A DNA stretch of 64,000 nt from Blastococcus sp. TF02A-30 (GTDB taxonomy: Bacteria; Actinomycetota; Actinomycetes; Mycobacteriales; Geodermatophilaceae): contig NZ_QOHJ01000006.1 of the NCBI RefSeq assembly GCF_003319185.1, positions 364,879 through 428,878 on the forward strand, written 5' to 3'. Position numbers and translations under genes: made by a program. The notes beneath the pieces are model-generated. The model saw nothing but the letters and a program-made list of their open reading frames with translations, was not told the DNA's origin and made no database searches. Shown piece after piece: positions 32,496 to 40,756 of this stretch (positions are counted from its first letter, which is position 1; every line of letters begins with the position of its first letter).

Positions 32496-33053
32496 TCAGC
32501 CCCGCAGCACCGGACCGGGGTGGCAGCCGCAGCCAGGGTGCCGGTGGAAGGACTTGCCAGCGGGCCAGACGTAGCCGCCCCGCCAGAGCCACACGCAGAG
32601 TTCGCACGCCGAGGCGTTGAGGACGCGGACGTAGCCGCCCACGACGTCCCGGCGCTCCCGCATCGCCTCGGAGTAGCCGTCCTGGAAGGCCCCCGCCGTC
32701 TCGGCGCGTCCCATGCGGGCGACGCGGGCGGCGGGGTCCTCGGGGTCCACGACGGCCAGGAGGGCGGAGAGCCCCTCGCGGAGGCCGGGGCCGTTGTCCG
32801 GGGCGACGATGCCGAGCGCCGGGACGGCCGTCTGAGTCTCGGCGGAGACCCAAGCGGCCAGGGAGGCGTCGGCGAGGCCGTACATCTGCGCCTGTGCCGC
32901 TCCGATGAGGAGGGCGGCGGCGTCGATGAACTCGTCCAGCGTCAAGCGGCCCGCGAGGTAGGCGGCGTGGAGGCCGACGAGGCGGCTCCCGACGGCGTCC
33001 GCCCTACCCATGAAGGCTCGGGTGAGGTCGGTGTCCTCGCGGGTCTCGGTCAC
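32496..33053 (-). CDS. minor head protein (phage head morphogenesis, MuF/VG15-like)
   Basis: 185 residues from GTG 33053. The C-terminal motif CELCVWLWRGGYVWPAGKSF with HRHPGCGCHPGP is the Cys/His signature of small actinophage head-morphogenesis proteins. The helical N-terminal part includes GRLTLDEFIDAAALLIGAAQ. In siphophages this protein sits inside the portal region or is ejected with DNA. The start overlaps the portal stop by four bases (GTGA). Downstream lies the structured dyad region, so the packaging-gene block ends here. Confidence 0.8.
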   Translation of the reverse strand: MTETREDTDLTRAFMGRADAVGSRLVGLHAAYLAGRLTLDEFIDAAALLIGAAQAQMYGLADASLAAWVSAETQTAVPALGIVAPDNGPGLREGLSALLAVVDPEDPAARVARMGRAETAGAFQDGYSEAMRERRDVVGGYVRVLNASACELCVWLWRGGYVWPAGKSFHRHPGCGCHPGPVLRG

Positions 33054-34417
33054 GCCGCCTGAGCCTCGGGGGAAGTCGCCGGCCTCTGGGGCAGGACGGC
33101 GGTGAGGTCGGTGAGGGAGGCGTCCAGGGCCTCGGCACGACGGGCCTTGCGGTCCGCCGCGATCTGCTCCGGCGTCCAGCCGAGGACGACGTCCTCCACG
33201 GTCTCCAGTGCGACGCCCATGCTCCGCAGCTTGGTCGCCGCGTCGGCACTCTGGGCCGGGGTCCGCGTTTCCGGGTCGCCCCAGAGCGTCTCGACCTCCA
33301 GGGCCTCGGGGTCGGTGCCGTGCTGGACGGCGAAGACCAGACGGGCGACGTCGGCCCAGGCGTCCCCGAAGGTCCGCATCCGAGCACGAGCCGCCGAGAC
33401 GAGCGACGCCTCCGCCGAGCGGATCGCGTCGGCGCTCGCGGGCTGATCGCCGTGGAGGCCCAGGTAGTGCGGCGGGAGGCCGGTGAGGGCTCCGAGCTGC
33501 TGGGTCAGGGTGGCGAGGGCGTCGGAGTAGCCGTCGAGCCGGGCACCGTCGAACTGCCCGTAGCGGGTCTCCGGGGACTCGGACTGCCAGACCCGAGCGG
33601 CACCCTCGGTGAAGGGGTTGATCGGGTTGCCGTCCTCGTCCTCCTGGATCTCCAGGCCAGTGGCCCACCGACGGGGGCGGGCGTAGAACTCCGAGGTGAC
33701 GAGCATGTCAGAGGTGATCTTGTTGATGGCGTCGGTGAGCGCCATGACGTCCACCATCTCGGAGCGCCCGTAGACGTCGAGGAGGCGGCCCCGGTTGATG
33801 AAGGGCACGACCGGCACGACGCCGAGAGGGTTCTCCAGCTCCTCGCGGATGCTCCACTCCACGCCGCCGATGGGCTGGGCGTCGGAGAGCTTCTCGGAGG
33901 AGACGAGCTTGTAGATGCGGTCTCGCGTGAAGAGGGTCATGTAGGCCCGGTCCCCGTCCCGCCACCGCTTGGCGGCGGAGGTGACCTCGCCGGTCGCCGG
34001 GTCGAGCTGGACGGCGACCTGACGCGGGCTCTCCACGGTCACGAGGGGCGTCTCCGGCGTCCGACCCGCCCAGACGATGACGTAGGCGCGACCGAGGGCG
34101 AGGGCCTCGTAGTGCGTCGCGGCGGCCCCGTCCACCATCCGGTTGCGCTTCATGACCCGCCAGAGGTCGGCCCCGACGGCGGGGTCCTGAGCCTTGAAGC
34201 CCTCCAGGCGGAGGCGCTCGGCGAGGGAGCCCACCACGAGGCGGGGGAAGTTCACGCTCAGGACGTCGAGACGGTTGCCGAGGGCCTTGCGGCTCTCCGG
34301 CGAGAGGAACGCGGCAGGCTGCCGCCCCTCCAGGTAGAGGTCGAGGGTCGCCAGGTCGGGGGCCTGGCGGTCGAGCTGGTCGCCGAACGATGCGGCGAGG
34401 TCGGGGATGGTCACCAC
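33050..34417 (-). CDS. phage portal protein (SPP1 gp6-like)
   Basis: 455 residues. Portal features: the early LYLEGRQPAAFLSPESRKALGNRLDVLSVNFPRLVVGSLAERLRLEGF, the central INKITSDMLVTSEFYARPRRWATG, and LGALTGLPPHYLGLHGDQPASADAIRSAEASLVSAAR leading into the crown. The portal forms the dodecameric DNA gate at one capsid vertex and works with the terminase. Its start overlaps the terminase stop by seven bases. Confidence 0.92.
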   Translation of the reverse strand: MVTIPDLAASFGDQLDRQAPDLATLDLYLEGRQPAAFLSPESRKALGNRLDVLSVNFPRLVVGSLAERLRLEGFKAQDPAVGADLWRVMKRNRMVDGAAATHYEALALGRAYVIVWAGRTPETPLVTVESPRQVAVQLDPATGEVTSAAKRWRDGDRAYMTLFTRDRIYKLVSSEKLSDAQPIGGVEWSIREELENPLGVVPVVPFINRGRLLDVYGRSEMVDVMALTDAINKITSDMLVTSEFYARPRRWATGLEIQEDEDGNPINPFTEGAARVWQSESPETRYGQFDGARLDGYSDALATLTQQLGALTGLPPHYLGLHGDQPASADAIRSAEASLVSAARARMRTFGDAWADVARLVFAVQHGTDPEALEVETLWGDPETRTPAQSADAATKLRSMGVALETVEDVVLGWTPEQIAADRKARRAEALDASLTDLTAVLPQRPATSPEAQAA

Positions 34418-35889
34418 GAGAGGGCTCTCCTACGGGGCTTGTTGGTGAAGTGGTGGACGGCTCTCGCGTGCGCGACGACGGCACCGATGGCGGCGTCGAT
34501 CCGGCGCTTCCGCTTCCGCTCGTCCTTCTGGAGGACGTCGCCCTGAGGCGTCGTGACGGCCTGGGCGTTGGAGACGTGGGCTCGGAGGACGGCGTCGGCG
34601 TCGTGGGAGACCCGCTTCTCCTGGATGGCCTGGTAGAGGAGGTCCGTCGCCGGAGCCATGCGCTTGCGGAAGGAGGTGTCGAACTCCAGGACCCGCTTCT
34701 CGCCGAACTCCTCGGCCCAGCCCTGGATCTCGGAGCGCCAGCCCCAGGGGTCGCAGGCGAGTTCCAGGACGTCGTAGTCGGCGAACGCCTTGCGGACGGC
34801 GGAGGAGACCTCGGCACGCGGGACCTGCCAGCCGTCCGGCTGCCCCTCGGAGTTCCAGGAGCCGACCATGAAGACGTGAGGGTTGGCCTCCACGGTGCAG
34901 CCGACGAGGACGGTGGAGTCGCCGGAGACGGAGCCGTCGAAGCCGAGGACAACCTTCGTGCCGGGCTCCACGGTGCGCTCGGGGGCCGCGAGGGCATCCC
35001 AGACGCCGAACTTGAGCCAGGTGTCCTCGGAGCCGACCCACTGGCCGAGCCGGTAGCGCCGGAAGGCGGGCTCTCGGACGGTGCGGCTCATGGCCCGCAT
35101 CGCGTCGATCTGGAGGAAGTCGCCGAGGGCAGGGTTGGCGATCTTCCAGGCAGCCTCGTCGGTGAGGTCACAGCCCGCCGGGGCCGCGTATTCGCGGAAG
35201 TAGAAGGACGGGTCCTCGCCGCTCCGGCCGTACTCCACGAGCTTCCACATGACGGACTCGATGGAGTCCGAGGGCGTCGAGATGGCGAGGGTGAGCGAGG
35301 ACTCTCGCTTGCCGGACGCGGAGGAGACGGCCTCCCACACGTCGGCGGTCACCACGTGGAGTTCGTCCACTATCATCAAGGTCGGATCCCACCCCTGGAG
35401 GGCACCGACGTCGGCGGGGAGGACTCGCAGCTCCGAGCCGGTGTGCGGGACGACGATCCGGTCCGTGTAGACGTGGACCTGCTCGTCCAGCCGGGGGTCT
35501 AGTTCGATCATGCCGAGGGCGGCCCGGAGGACGTGTCCGGCCTGCCTCTCATCGCTCGCCACGACGAGGACCTGGGCGGCGTGGACCTCGTCCGCGAAGA
35601 GGCAGTAGAGGGCCAGGACGGCGGCGAGGGCGGTCTTGCCGTTGCCTCGCGGGAGGGAGAGGAGGCCCTGCCGAGGGCGGGCGTTTACACGCTGGGGGAA
35701 GAGGCCCTTGACGATGTCGAGCTGCCAGCGGCGGAGCCGGAAGGGCTCCTTGGCCCCGACTCCCTTGGGGACCTTGAGGTACTCCTTGGCGAAGGCGTCG
35801 ATCCGCTTCCAGCCGCGAGGCGGGAGGTCGGAGAAGTCGAGGGGCGGGGCGGTGATCGGGGCCTTGGGGCCTGGGCGTGCAGGGGGCAT
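34411..35889 (-). CDS. phage terminase large subunit
   Basis: 492 residues. The ATPase Walker A is SLPRGNGKTALAA (~residue 80), Walker B is LMIVDELHVV and the coupling motif is AISTPSDS. The nuclease domain contains VVLGFDGSVSGDSTVLVG (first catalytic Asp) and LACDPWGWRSE (second), and ends in RKRRIDAAIGAVVAHARA (third Asp). It powers DNA packaging into the capsid. No small terminase gene is recognisable; the HNH gene upstream fits the HNH-terminase-portal order of HK97-like cos phages. Start ATG 35889. Confidence 0.93.
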   Translation of the reverse strand: MPPARPGPKAPITAPPLDFSDLPPRGWKRIDAFAKEYLKVPKGVGAKEPFRLRRWQLDIVKGLFPQRVNARPRQGLLSLPRGNGKTALAAVLALYCLFADEVHAAQVLVVASDERQAGHVLRAALGMIELDPRLDEQVHVYTDRIVVPHTGSELRVLPADVGALQGWDPTLMIVDELHVVTADVWEAVSSASGKRESSLTLAISTPSDSIESVMWKLVEYGRSGEDPSFYFREYAAPAGCDLTDEAAWKIANPALGDFLQIDAMRAMSRTVREPAFRRYRLGQWVGSEDTWLKFGVWDALAAPERTVEPGTKVVLGFDGSVSGDSTVLVGCTVEANPHVFMVGSWNSEGQPDGWQVPRAEVSSAVRKAFADYDVLELACDPWGWRSEIQGWAEEFGEKRVLEFDTSFRKRMAPATDLLYQAIQEKRVSHDADAVLRAHVSNAQAVTTPQGDVLQKDERKRKRRIDAAIGAVVAHARAVHHFTNKPRRRALSW

Positions 35890-35996
35890 CTAGGAACTCC
35901 TGGGGAGCCGGAGGGGTACAGGGAGACCCGCCTCCTGCTCCCAGGCCCTCCTAGGGCTCCCCTAGACCCCTTGGCGGGGTCCTGGAGCGATGAGAG

Positions 35997-36401
35997 TCAG
36001 GGATCGGCCCTCCCTCCGCCGGTCCCTAGAGCGCGTCGGAGCCCCTCCTCCCCAGGCCGGGGACGAGAGCCGACGCCGTTGGGACCTCGGAGCGGCGGAC
36101 GCTTGCCGTTGCAGGAGCGGCAGACGACGTCCACGTCGCGGAGGGTGTAGGCGGGGAAGGTGAGGTGGTCGGCGGTGAGGTCCTCGGTCGTCCCGCAGTC
36201 CGAGCACCACGGCTGGAGCCGTCGGGCCTCGGCGCTCAGGCGTCGCCAGCGGCTCGTGTAGCCGCGTCGGTGCGCGCTCTGCTTCGTGCCGAACTCGCGG
36301 CGGTCACGCTTCGGTGCGTGAGCAGGACAGAAGGACGACTCGCTCGGCTCACCGCATGTAGTGCAGGGCTTGAGCACGGTGCTCCTCAGTTGCCGAGCCA
36401 C
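35997..36401 (-). CDS. HNH endonuclease (packaging-associated)
   Basis: 134 residues. An N-terminal knuckle (KPCTTCGEPSESSFCPAH) precedes the HNH core: WCSDCGTTEDLTADHLTFPAY with DVVCRSCNGKR, giving paired cysteines and the DH metal-binding step. In HK97-like cos phages such HNH proteins assist terminase in cutting cos ends, and the position immediately upstream of the terminase gene supports this. It overlaps the integrase 3' end by 16 bases. Confidence 0.85.
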   Translation of the reverse strand: MARQLRSTVLKPCTTCGEPSESSFCPAHAPKRDRREFGTKQSAHRRGYTSRWRRLSAEARRLQPWCSDCGTTEDLTADHLTFPAYTLRDVDVVCRSCNGKRPPLRGPNGVGSRPRPGEEGLRRALGTGGGRADP

Positions 36402-37792
36402 TGGATTTTGACTCGGTCGGTCATGCGGCGACCGCTGCCGCCGCGAGTGCTGGGCGTGACGACGACGTACTCGATGTGCTGGGTCAGCAGGGCGACCCGC
36501 TCGGCGTCGGTGGTTGCGGCACGGTAGGCGTCGCCGAGGGTGCGGCCCGTGGCGGTGTAGGCGTAGACGTTCCCGTGGACGCCCCCGGCCTCTGCCTCCC
36601 CCTCTGCCTTCCGCTGGGCGGCGAGGCGGGTGGCGAGGGCCTGGATCTCCTCGGGATCGCGGGAGGCCCCCAGGGCTGCCGCCGTCTTCTTGATCTCGTC
36701 CCGGATGGCCCCCAGGCGGGCGTCGTCCCGTCCGGGGATGACGACCTCCATGACGGTCTCGGGCTCGTCGCCTACGACGTTGAGGAACTCCTGGACGACG
36801 TAGGCGTCGAGGGCCTCCTGGACGACGGACGTCCTCGCGGTGCAGCCGATCTTGCGGCAGGTGTAGCGGGTCGTGCGGCCCTGGACGATGTGGCGGTAGA
36901 GAGGGTGACCCGCCTCATCGCGGGCGATCCCGTGGAGGAGGGTCGGCGGGAGGCCGTGGCGCTGGGCGGGCTGCCGCGTCCGGGCACGCTCGTCCAGGAC
37001 GGACTGGAGCCGCCGCCAGCGGTCCACGGTGAGGAGGTGCTCGCCGGGCAGGACGACGGGGAGACCGTCGTCCCCACGGATGACGTCGCCGTTGGTCGGC
37101 GTCATCCCGGCGAGGGCGGCGGACCGGAGGATCTTGACGATGGCCTTGTGGTTCCACGCGGATCGGCCGTAGGGGCTGGGGATGCCTCGCTTGGTCAGCT
37201 CGTCGCCGAAGCCTCGGATGGAGAGGTCTCCGGCGATGATGCGGTCGATGGCGTCCCGCAGGATCGGCCCACGCTCCGGGTCGGGGATGAAGCCGTCGCC
37301 CGCTCGCATGAGGCCCCAGACGGGCGGGCCTCCGAGGGGGCGGAGGCCCTTGGAGCGTCGGTAGGCGTTGGTCGCCTTGACGCGGGCACCGATGCGCCGG
37401 GCCTCGTGCCGGGCGACGGTGAGCCGGATGCCTGCCGTCAACTCGCCCTCGGCGGTGTCCAGGTCGAGGTCCTCGGAGGCTCCGATGACCCTCGTCCCGG
37501 CGGCCTCGGCGGCGGCGGCGAAGGTCCAGAAGTCCAGCGGCCGACGGGCGATCCGGTCCTGGGTGTCGAAGACGACGACGTCGAACTCCGAGAGCCGGGC
37601 CGAGAGGGAGGCGAACGCGGGCCGCCTGGCACTCTTCGACGCGGAGACGCCTCGGTCCACGAAGGCCGTGACCTCGGCGTCCGGGTAGCGGTCGCCGATG
37701 AGGCGGGCGATGTTCGCCGTCTGCTTCTCGATGCTGGTCGAGGCGGCGTCGTCCTTGGAGATCCGGACGTAGGTGGCGAGGCGGGTCGGCAT
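36386..37792 (-). CDS. int: large serine integrase
   Basis: 468 residues. The resolvase domain starts LATYVRISKDD with the catalytic Ser at residue 12 and holds VVVFDTQDRIARRPLDFW. The recombinase domain includes GFGDELTKRGIPSPYGRSAWNHKAIVKILRS. The zinc-ribbon region is odd: the usual first CxxC is replaced by GIARDEAGHPLYRH, while CRKIGC remains. A coiled-coil segment (IRDEIKKTAAALGASRDPEEIQALATRL) follows, as expected. It catalyses attP x attB recombination. ATG 37792 lies eight bases from the attR arm, so the promoter differs between integrated and circular forms. An upstream extension to 38218 would read into host arfB and is rejected. Confidence 0.93.
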   Translation of the reverse strand: MPTRLATYVRISKDDAASTSIEKQTANIARLIGDRYPDAEVTAFVDRGVSASKSARRPAFASLSARLSEFDVVVFDTQDRIARRPLDFWTFAAAAEAAGTRVIGASEDLDLDTAEGELTAGIRLTVARHEARRIGARVKATNAYRRSKGLRPLGGPPVWGLMRAGDGFIPDPERGPILRDAIDRIIAGDLSIRGFGDELTKRGIPSPYGRSAWNHKAIVKILRSAALAGMTPTNGDVIRGDDGLPVVLPGEHLLTVDRWRRLQSVLDERARTRQPAQRHGLPPTLLHGIARDEAGHPLYRHIVQGRTTRYTCRKIGCTARTSVVQEALDAYVVQEFLNVVGDEPETVMEVVIPGRDDARLGAIRDEIKKTAAALGASRDPEEIQALATRLAAQRKAEGEAEAGGVHGNVYAYTATGRTLGDAYRAATTDAERVALLTQHIEYVVVTPSTRGGSGRRMTDRVKIQWLGN

Positions 37793-37800
37793 GGCCCGAA

Positions 37801-37824
37801 GGTACAACGTGGGAACTGCCGGGT
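37801..37824. other. attR (right attachment site)
   Basis: The element-derived arm GGTACAACGTGGGAAC (37801-37816) and the shared CCGGGT (37819-37824, crossover GT at 37823-37824) are followed by the second half of arfB. Joined with the attL arm it gives an attP with perfect 16-bp inverted arms around a 14-bp centre. Confidence 0.85.
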
Positions 37825-38128
37825 GGAGCTCTCGGTCGCGCCGCTGGAGCTGCCGGGGCTGAGCGATCCGCAGCGGGCGCGGATGGCCTCCCGGCTGGGC
37901 GGCCGGCTGGTCGACGGCGTCCTCACCATCGCGGCCAGCGAGCACCGGCAGCAGCTGCGCAACCGGCAGGCCGCGCGGGAGCGGCTCGCCGCCGTGCTCC
38001 GCGCCGCGCTCGCCCCGCCGGCCCCGGCCCGCCGCCGCACGAAGCCCACCCGCGGGTCGCAGGAGCGGCGGATCGAGGCGAAGAAGCAGCGCGGTCAGCT
38101 CAAGAAGCAGCGCCGTAGCTGGGACTGA
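37823..38128 (+). pseudogene. arfB: arfB 3' half, separated by element integration
   Basis: From the crossover the frame continues GTG-GAG-CTC and encodes VELSVAPLELPGLSDP, RLVDGVLTIAASEHRQQLRNR and the basic tail ending RRIEAKKQRGQLKKQRRSWD. The last part is the conserved ArfB C-terminal segment that enters the ribosomal mRNA tunnel. Rejoined with 27732-27866 it gives an intact 146-residue ArfB. Without the upstream half it has no proper start. Its last 29 bases overlap the convergent gene at 38100. Confidence 0.92.
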
Positions 38129-39062
38129 CCCCGGCCCAGCGCAGCACCCGCAGCGCCCGGAGGGTGTTCCACCGGCTGGGGCGGCCGTCACCGTCCTCGA
38201 GCGGGAAGTGCACCGCACCGGCGTGGGTGCCCTCCAGCAGCCACGTGCCGTCCGGCTGCTGCTTCGAGCGCACCAGCTCCACGGCGTCCGCCAGCCGCGG
38301 GTCCGGAGCCCCGCCGGCCACCCGGAAGTGCTCCAGCCCGCGCAGCACGTCGTGGTGCCACCGCGGCGGGAAGGAGAACAGGAGGTAGTCGGCCCGGGCC
38401 GGCTCTCCGGTGGTCCTCCGCCGGAACAGCGAGCGCTCCAGCAGGAACTCCTCGCCGCGGCGCCGGGCGGCGGAGACCTCCGGCGAGGCCCGGCCGGCGT
38501 GCTCGAACGCGAGCAGCCCCTCCAGCACGTCGATCGTGGAGTCGAACGACGAGCGGGTGGAGCCGAGCTCGGCCTCGCAGTTCCAGCCGCCGTCGTCGAG
38601 CTGGTCGTCGAGCAGCCGGCGCACGATCCGGTCGACGTCCTGGCCCAGCCAGGCGCCGATGGCCACCGTCCGCCCGTTGATGCACGGCTCCACCTCGCCG
38701 TCGAAGAACGGCAGGTCGTCGTACTCCCACCGGCAGTTCTCCCGCACCAGCGCGGCGGTCTCCCGCGCGGCCGGTGTCGCCGGGTCGAGGCCGAGGTCGC
38801 GGAGCAGCGCCAGCGTGGGCAGCGTCGAGGTCCACGGCTGCCCGCCGCCGGCTGCCGGGTCCCAGCCGGACGCCGGGAAGCACGCCCCGCCGGCCCACTG
38901 CCCGTCGTCGTCCCGCAGGGCCAGGAGCCGGGCTCCCCAGCCCTCGGTCGCCACCCGGGTCCGCTCCGCGGCCACGACGTCCTCCGGCGCGTCCGCCAGG
39001 TCGCGCAGCACCTGCCAGCGGATCGCGGGATCGGAGTCCAGCAGCCAGTCCAGGACGGTCAT
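38100..39062 (-). CDS. alpha/alpha-barrel protein with QW motifs (terpene-cyclase-like)
   Basis: 320 residues, ATG 39062 (MTVLDWLLDSDPAIRWQVLRDL). Repeats of the QW type are visible: DDGQWAGG, QLDDGGWNCE, QQPDGTWLLEG, with conserved WTSTLPTLALLRDLGLDP and PFFDGEVEPCINGRTV. This is the fold of squalene-hopene cyclases and prenyltransferase beta subunits, but a canonical DxDD catalytic motif is not present, so enzymatic activity is doubtful. Function unknown. The 3' end overlaps the arfB 3' half on the opposite strand. Confidence 0.7.
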   Translation of the reverse strand: MTVLDWLLDSDPAIRWQVLRDLADAPEDVVAAERTRVATEGWGARLLALRDDDGQWAGGACFPASGWDPAAGGGQPWTSTLPTLALLRDLGLDPATPAARETAALVRENCRWEYDDLPFFDGEVEPCINGRTVAIGAWLGQDVDRIVRRLLDDQLDDGGWNCEAELGSTRSSFDSTIDVLEGLLAFEHAGRASPEVSAARRRGEEFLLERSLFRRRTTGEPARADYLLFSFPPRWHHDVLRGLEHFRVAGGAPDPRLADAVELVRSKQQPDGTWLLEGTHAGAVHFPLEDGDGRPSRWNTLRALRVLRWAGVSPSYGAAS

Positions 39063-39087
39063 GGCCGCCGAACGTAGCGCGCCGGCG

Positions 39088-40308
39088 TCACACCGCGACC
39101 TCGTCGCGGCGGCGCCGCAGGAAGGCCCGCTCCCGGTCGTTGCCGGCCAGCGCGAGGGCGTCGTCGTACGCGGCCACCGCGTCGGCGGTGCGGCCCAGCC
39201 GGCGCAGCAGGTCACCGCGCACCGCCGGGAGCAGGTGGTGGCGGGGCAGCTGCAGCTGCTCGACCAGCGCCAGGGCGGCCGCCGGCCCGGAGACCTCGGC
39301 GACGGCCACCGCGCGGTGCAGCGCCACGACCGGGCTGGGCGCGACGGCGAGCAGCTGGTCGTAGAGGGCGACGACCTGCGCCCAGTCGGTCCCGGCCACC
39401 GTGGCGGCGTCGCTGTGCACCGCGGCGATCGCGGCCTGCAGCTGGTAGCGGCCCGGGCGGTTGCGCCGCAGGCACCGCCGCACCAGCTCCTGCCCCTCGG
39501 TGACCAGCGCCCGGTCCCAGAGCGTGCGGTCCTGGTCGGCGAGCAGCACGAGGTCGCCCTCCGGTGACGTGCGGGCCGGTCGGCGCGCCTCGGTGAGCAG
39601 CATGAGGGCGAGCAGGCCGAGCACCTCGGGCTCGTCGGGCATCAGCTGCGCGAGGAGCCGGCCCAGCCGGACGGCCTCCGCGCAGAGCTCCTCGCGCACC
39701 AGCCGGTTCCCCGACGACGCGGCGTACCCCTCGGAGAAGACCAGGTAGACGACGGCGAGGGCGGCCGGCAGCCGGTCGGGCAGCTCCGCCTCCGACGGCA
39801 CGCGGTACGGGATGCCGGCGTCCCGGATCTTCGCCTTGGCCCGCACCAGCCGCTGGGCCATGGTCGGCTCGGGGACGAGGAAGGCGGCCGCGATCTCGGC
39901 GGTGGTCATCCCGGCGACCAGGCGGAGGGTCAGCGCGACGCGAGCGGGCACCGACAGCGCCGGGTGGCAGCAGGTGAACACCATGCGGAGCCGGTCGTCG
40001 CGCACCACGTGCTCCTCGATCGGGTCCTCGGGCACCTGCAGCAGCGCCGCCTGCTCGTGCTTGGCCGGGCGCACCGCCTCCCGGCGCACGCGGTCGATCG
40101 CGCGGTTGCGGGCGGTGGTGATGATCCAGCCGGCCGGGCTGGGCGGGACGCCGTCGGCCGGCCACCGGGTCAGCGCGGTGACGAAGGCGTCCTGCACCGC
40201 CTCCTCGGCGGCGTCGATGTCGCCGAGGAGGCGGGTGAGGACCGCGACCGCGCGCCCGGAGTGCTCGCGGAAGACCCGCTCGACGAGCGCGGCGGCATCG
40301 GTGCCCAT
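39088..40308 (-). CDS. ECF sigma factor, ECF42-type (SnoaL-less, TPR tail)
   Basis: 406 residues. Region 2: [38 protein letters not shown] and [17 protein letters not shown]. Region 4: [40 protein letters not shown]. The ~200-residue C-terminal extension, helical and TPR-like, is diagnostic of the ECF42 group. These sigma factors are genetically linked to DGPF/YCII proteins, as here. They lack a classical anti-sigma factor; the C-terminal extension is thought to control activity. ATG 40308, four bases from the YCII stop. Confidence 0.9.
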   Translation of the reverse strand: MGTDAAALVERVFREHSGRAVAVLTRLLGDIDAAEEAVQDAFVTALTRWPADGVPPSPAGWIITTARNRAIDRVRREAVRPAKHEQAALLQVPEDPIEEHVVRDDRLRMVFTCCHPALSVPARVALTLRLVAGMTTAEIAAAFLVPEPTMAQRLVRAKAKIRDAGIPYRVPSEAELPDRLPAALAVVYLVFSEGYAASSGNRLVREELCAEAVRLGRLLAQLMPDEPEVLGLLALMLLTEARRPARTSPEGDLVLLADQDRTLWDRALVTEGQELVRRCLRRNRPGRYQLQAAIAAVHSDAATVAGTDWAQVVALYDQLLAVAPSPVVALHRAVAVAEVSGPAAALALVEQLQLPRHHLLPAVRGDLLRRLGRTADAVAAYDDALALAGNDRERAFLRRRRDEVAV

Positions 40309-40312
40309 CGGA

Positions 40313-40663
40313 TCAGAAGGACTGCGCCACCGGCCGCACCTCGACGGCCAGCCCACCGAGGACACCGGCCAGCTTGCCGGCCCAGGCCAGCGCCTCGTCG
40401 AGGTCCGCCGCCTCGATCAGGTCGAAGCCGCCGACGAACTCGGTGCCCTCGGCGTAGGGCCCGTCGGTGACGAGCACGCCGTCGCCGTCCGCCCGGACGA
40501 CGGTCGTCGCCTCCGGCTGGTGCAGGGCGGCCGCGAACACCCAGACCCCGGCCGCCTTCATCTCCTCGTTCAGCGCGGCCAGGTCGCGCATCACCGGCTC
40601 GAGGTCCTCCGGCGGCGGCACCTCGCCGACCGGCTGGATGATGTTGAGCAGGTACTGGGGCAT
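40313..40663 (-). CDS. YCII/DGPF-domain protein, ECF42 partner
   Basis: 116 residues: [40 protein letters not shown] and [33 protein letters not shown], the DGPF-type variant (here TDGPYAEG) of the YCII fold. It is the standard neighbour and target of ECF42 sigma factors. Biochemical role unknown. First gene of the two-gene unit; GGAGGACC ribosome binding sequence lies directly before the ATG on the minus strand. Confidence 0.9.
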   Translation of the reverse strand: MPQYLLNIIQPVGEVPPPEDLEPVMRDLAALNEEMKAAGVWVFAAALHQPEATTVVRADGDGVLVTDGPYAEGTEFVGGFDLIEAADLDEALAWAGKLAGVLGGLAVEVRPVAQSF

Positions 40664-40756
40664 GTGGTCCTCCTCGGGTCGGCGGCGGCTCCGTGCCGGC
40701 CGCTCACCTCCTGTACGAGCGGCGACCGGCCGTTTCGACGTCGCCGGCCGGCTTTC

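Larger units (their letters stand above)
27868..37823 (-). mobile_element. integrated 10-kb phage satellite-like element (capsid and packaging genes, no tails)
   Basis: Between the crossover dinucleotides lie 9,956 bp that split arfB. All recognisable genes are on the minus strand: serine integrase, HNH, large terminase, portal, minor head protein, a zinc-finger protein, two small proteins, scaffold-like protein, major capsid, connector and a probable head-closure protein. Every frame is open and most genes overlap or nearly touch, so it does not look decayed. No tail, tape-measure, lysis, replication, excisionase or repressor gene is seen. The size and gene set resemble the ~10-kb phiRv1/phiRv2 elements of M. 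tuberculosis and, in logic, capsid-forming phage-inducible islands that borrow tails. A remnant of a larger phage is the alternative. Confidence 0.88.

Noticed and set aside
32228..32574. Two overlapping ORFs on opposite strands, both containing a VRFYG segment
   Set aside because: They mirror each other because they cross the 150-bp dyad; no ribosome binding site and low-complexity ends.
35946..35990. cos site near the HNH/terminase genes
   Set aside because: Only a short GACCCC/GGGGTC hairpin is visible; no features that define cohesive ends.
36386..38218. Longer integrase start reaching 38218
   Set aside because: The added 142 residues read antisense through host arfB; the ATG at 37792 begins the canonical resolvase domain.
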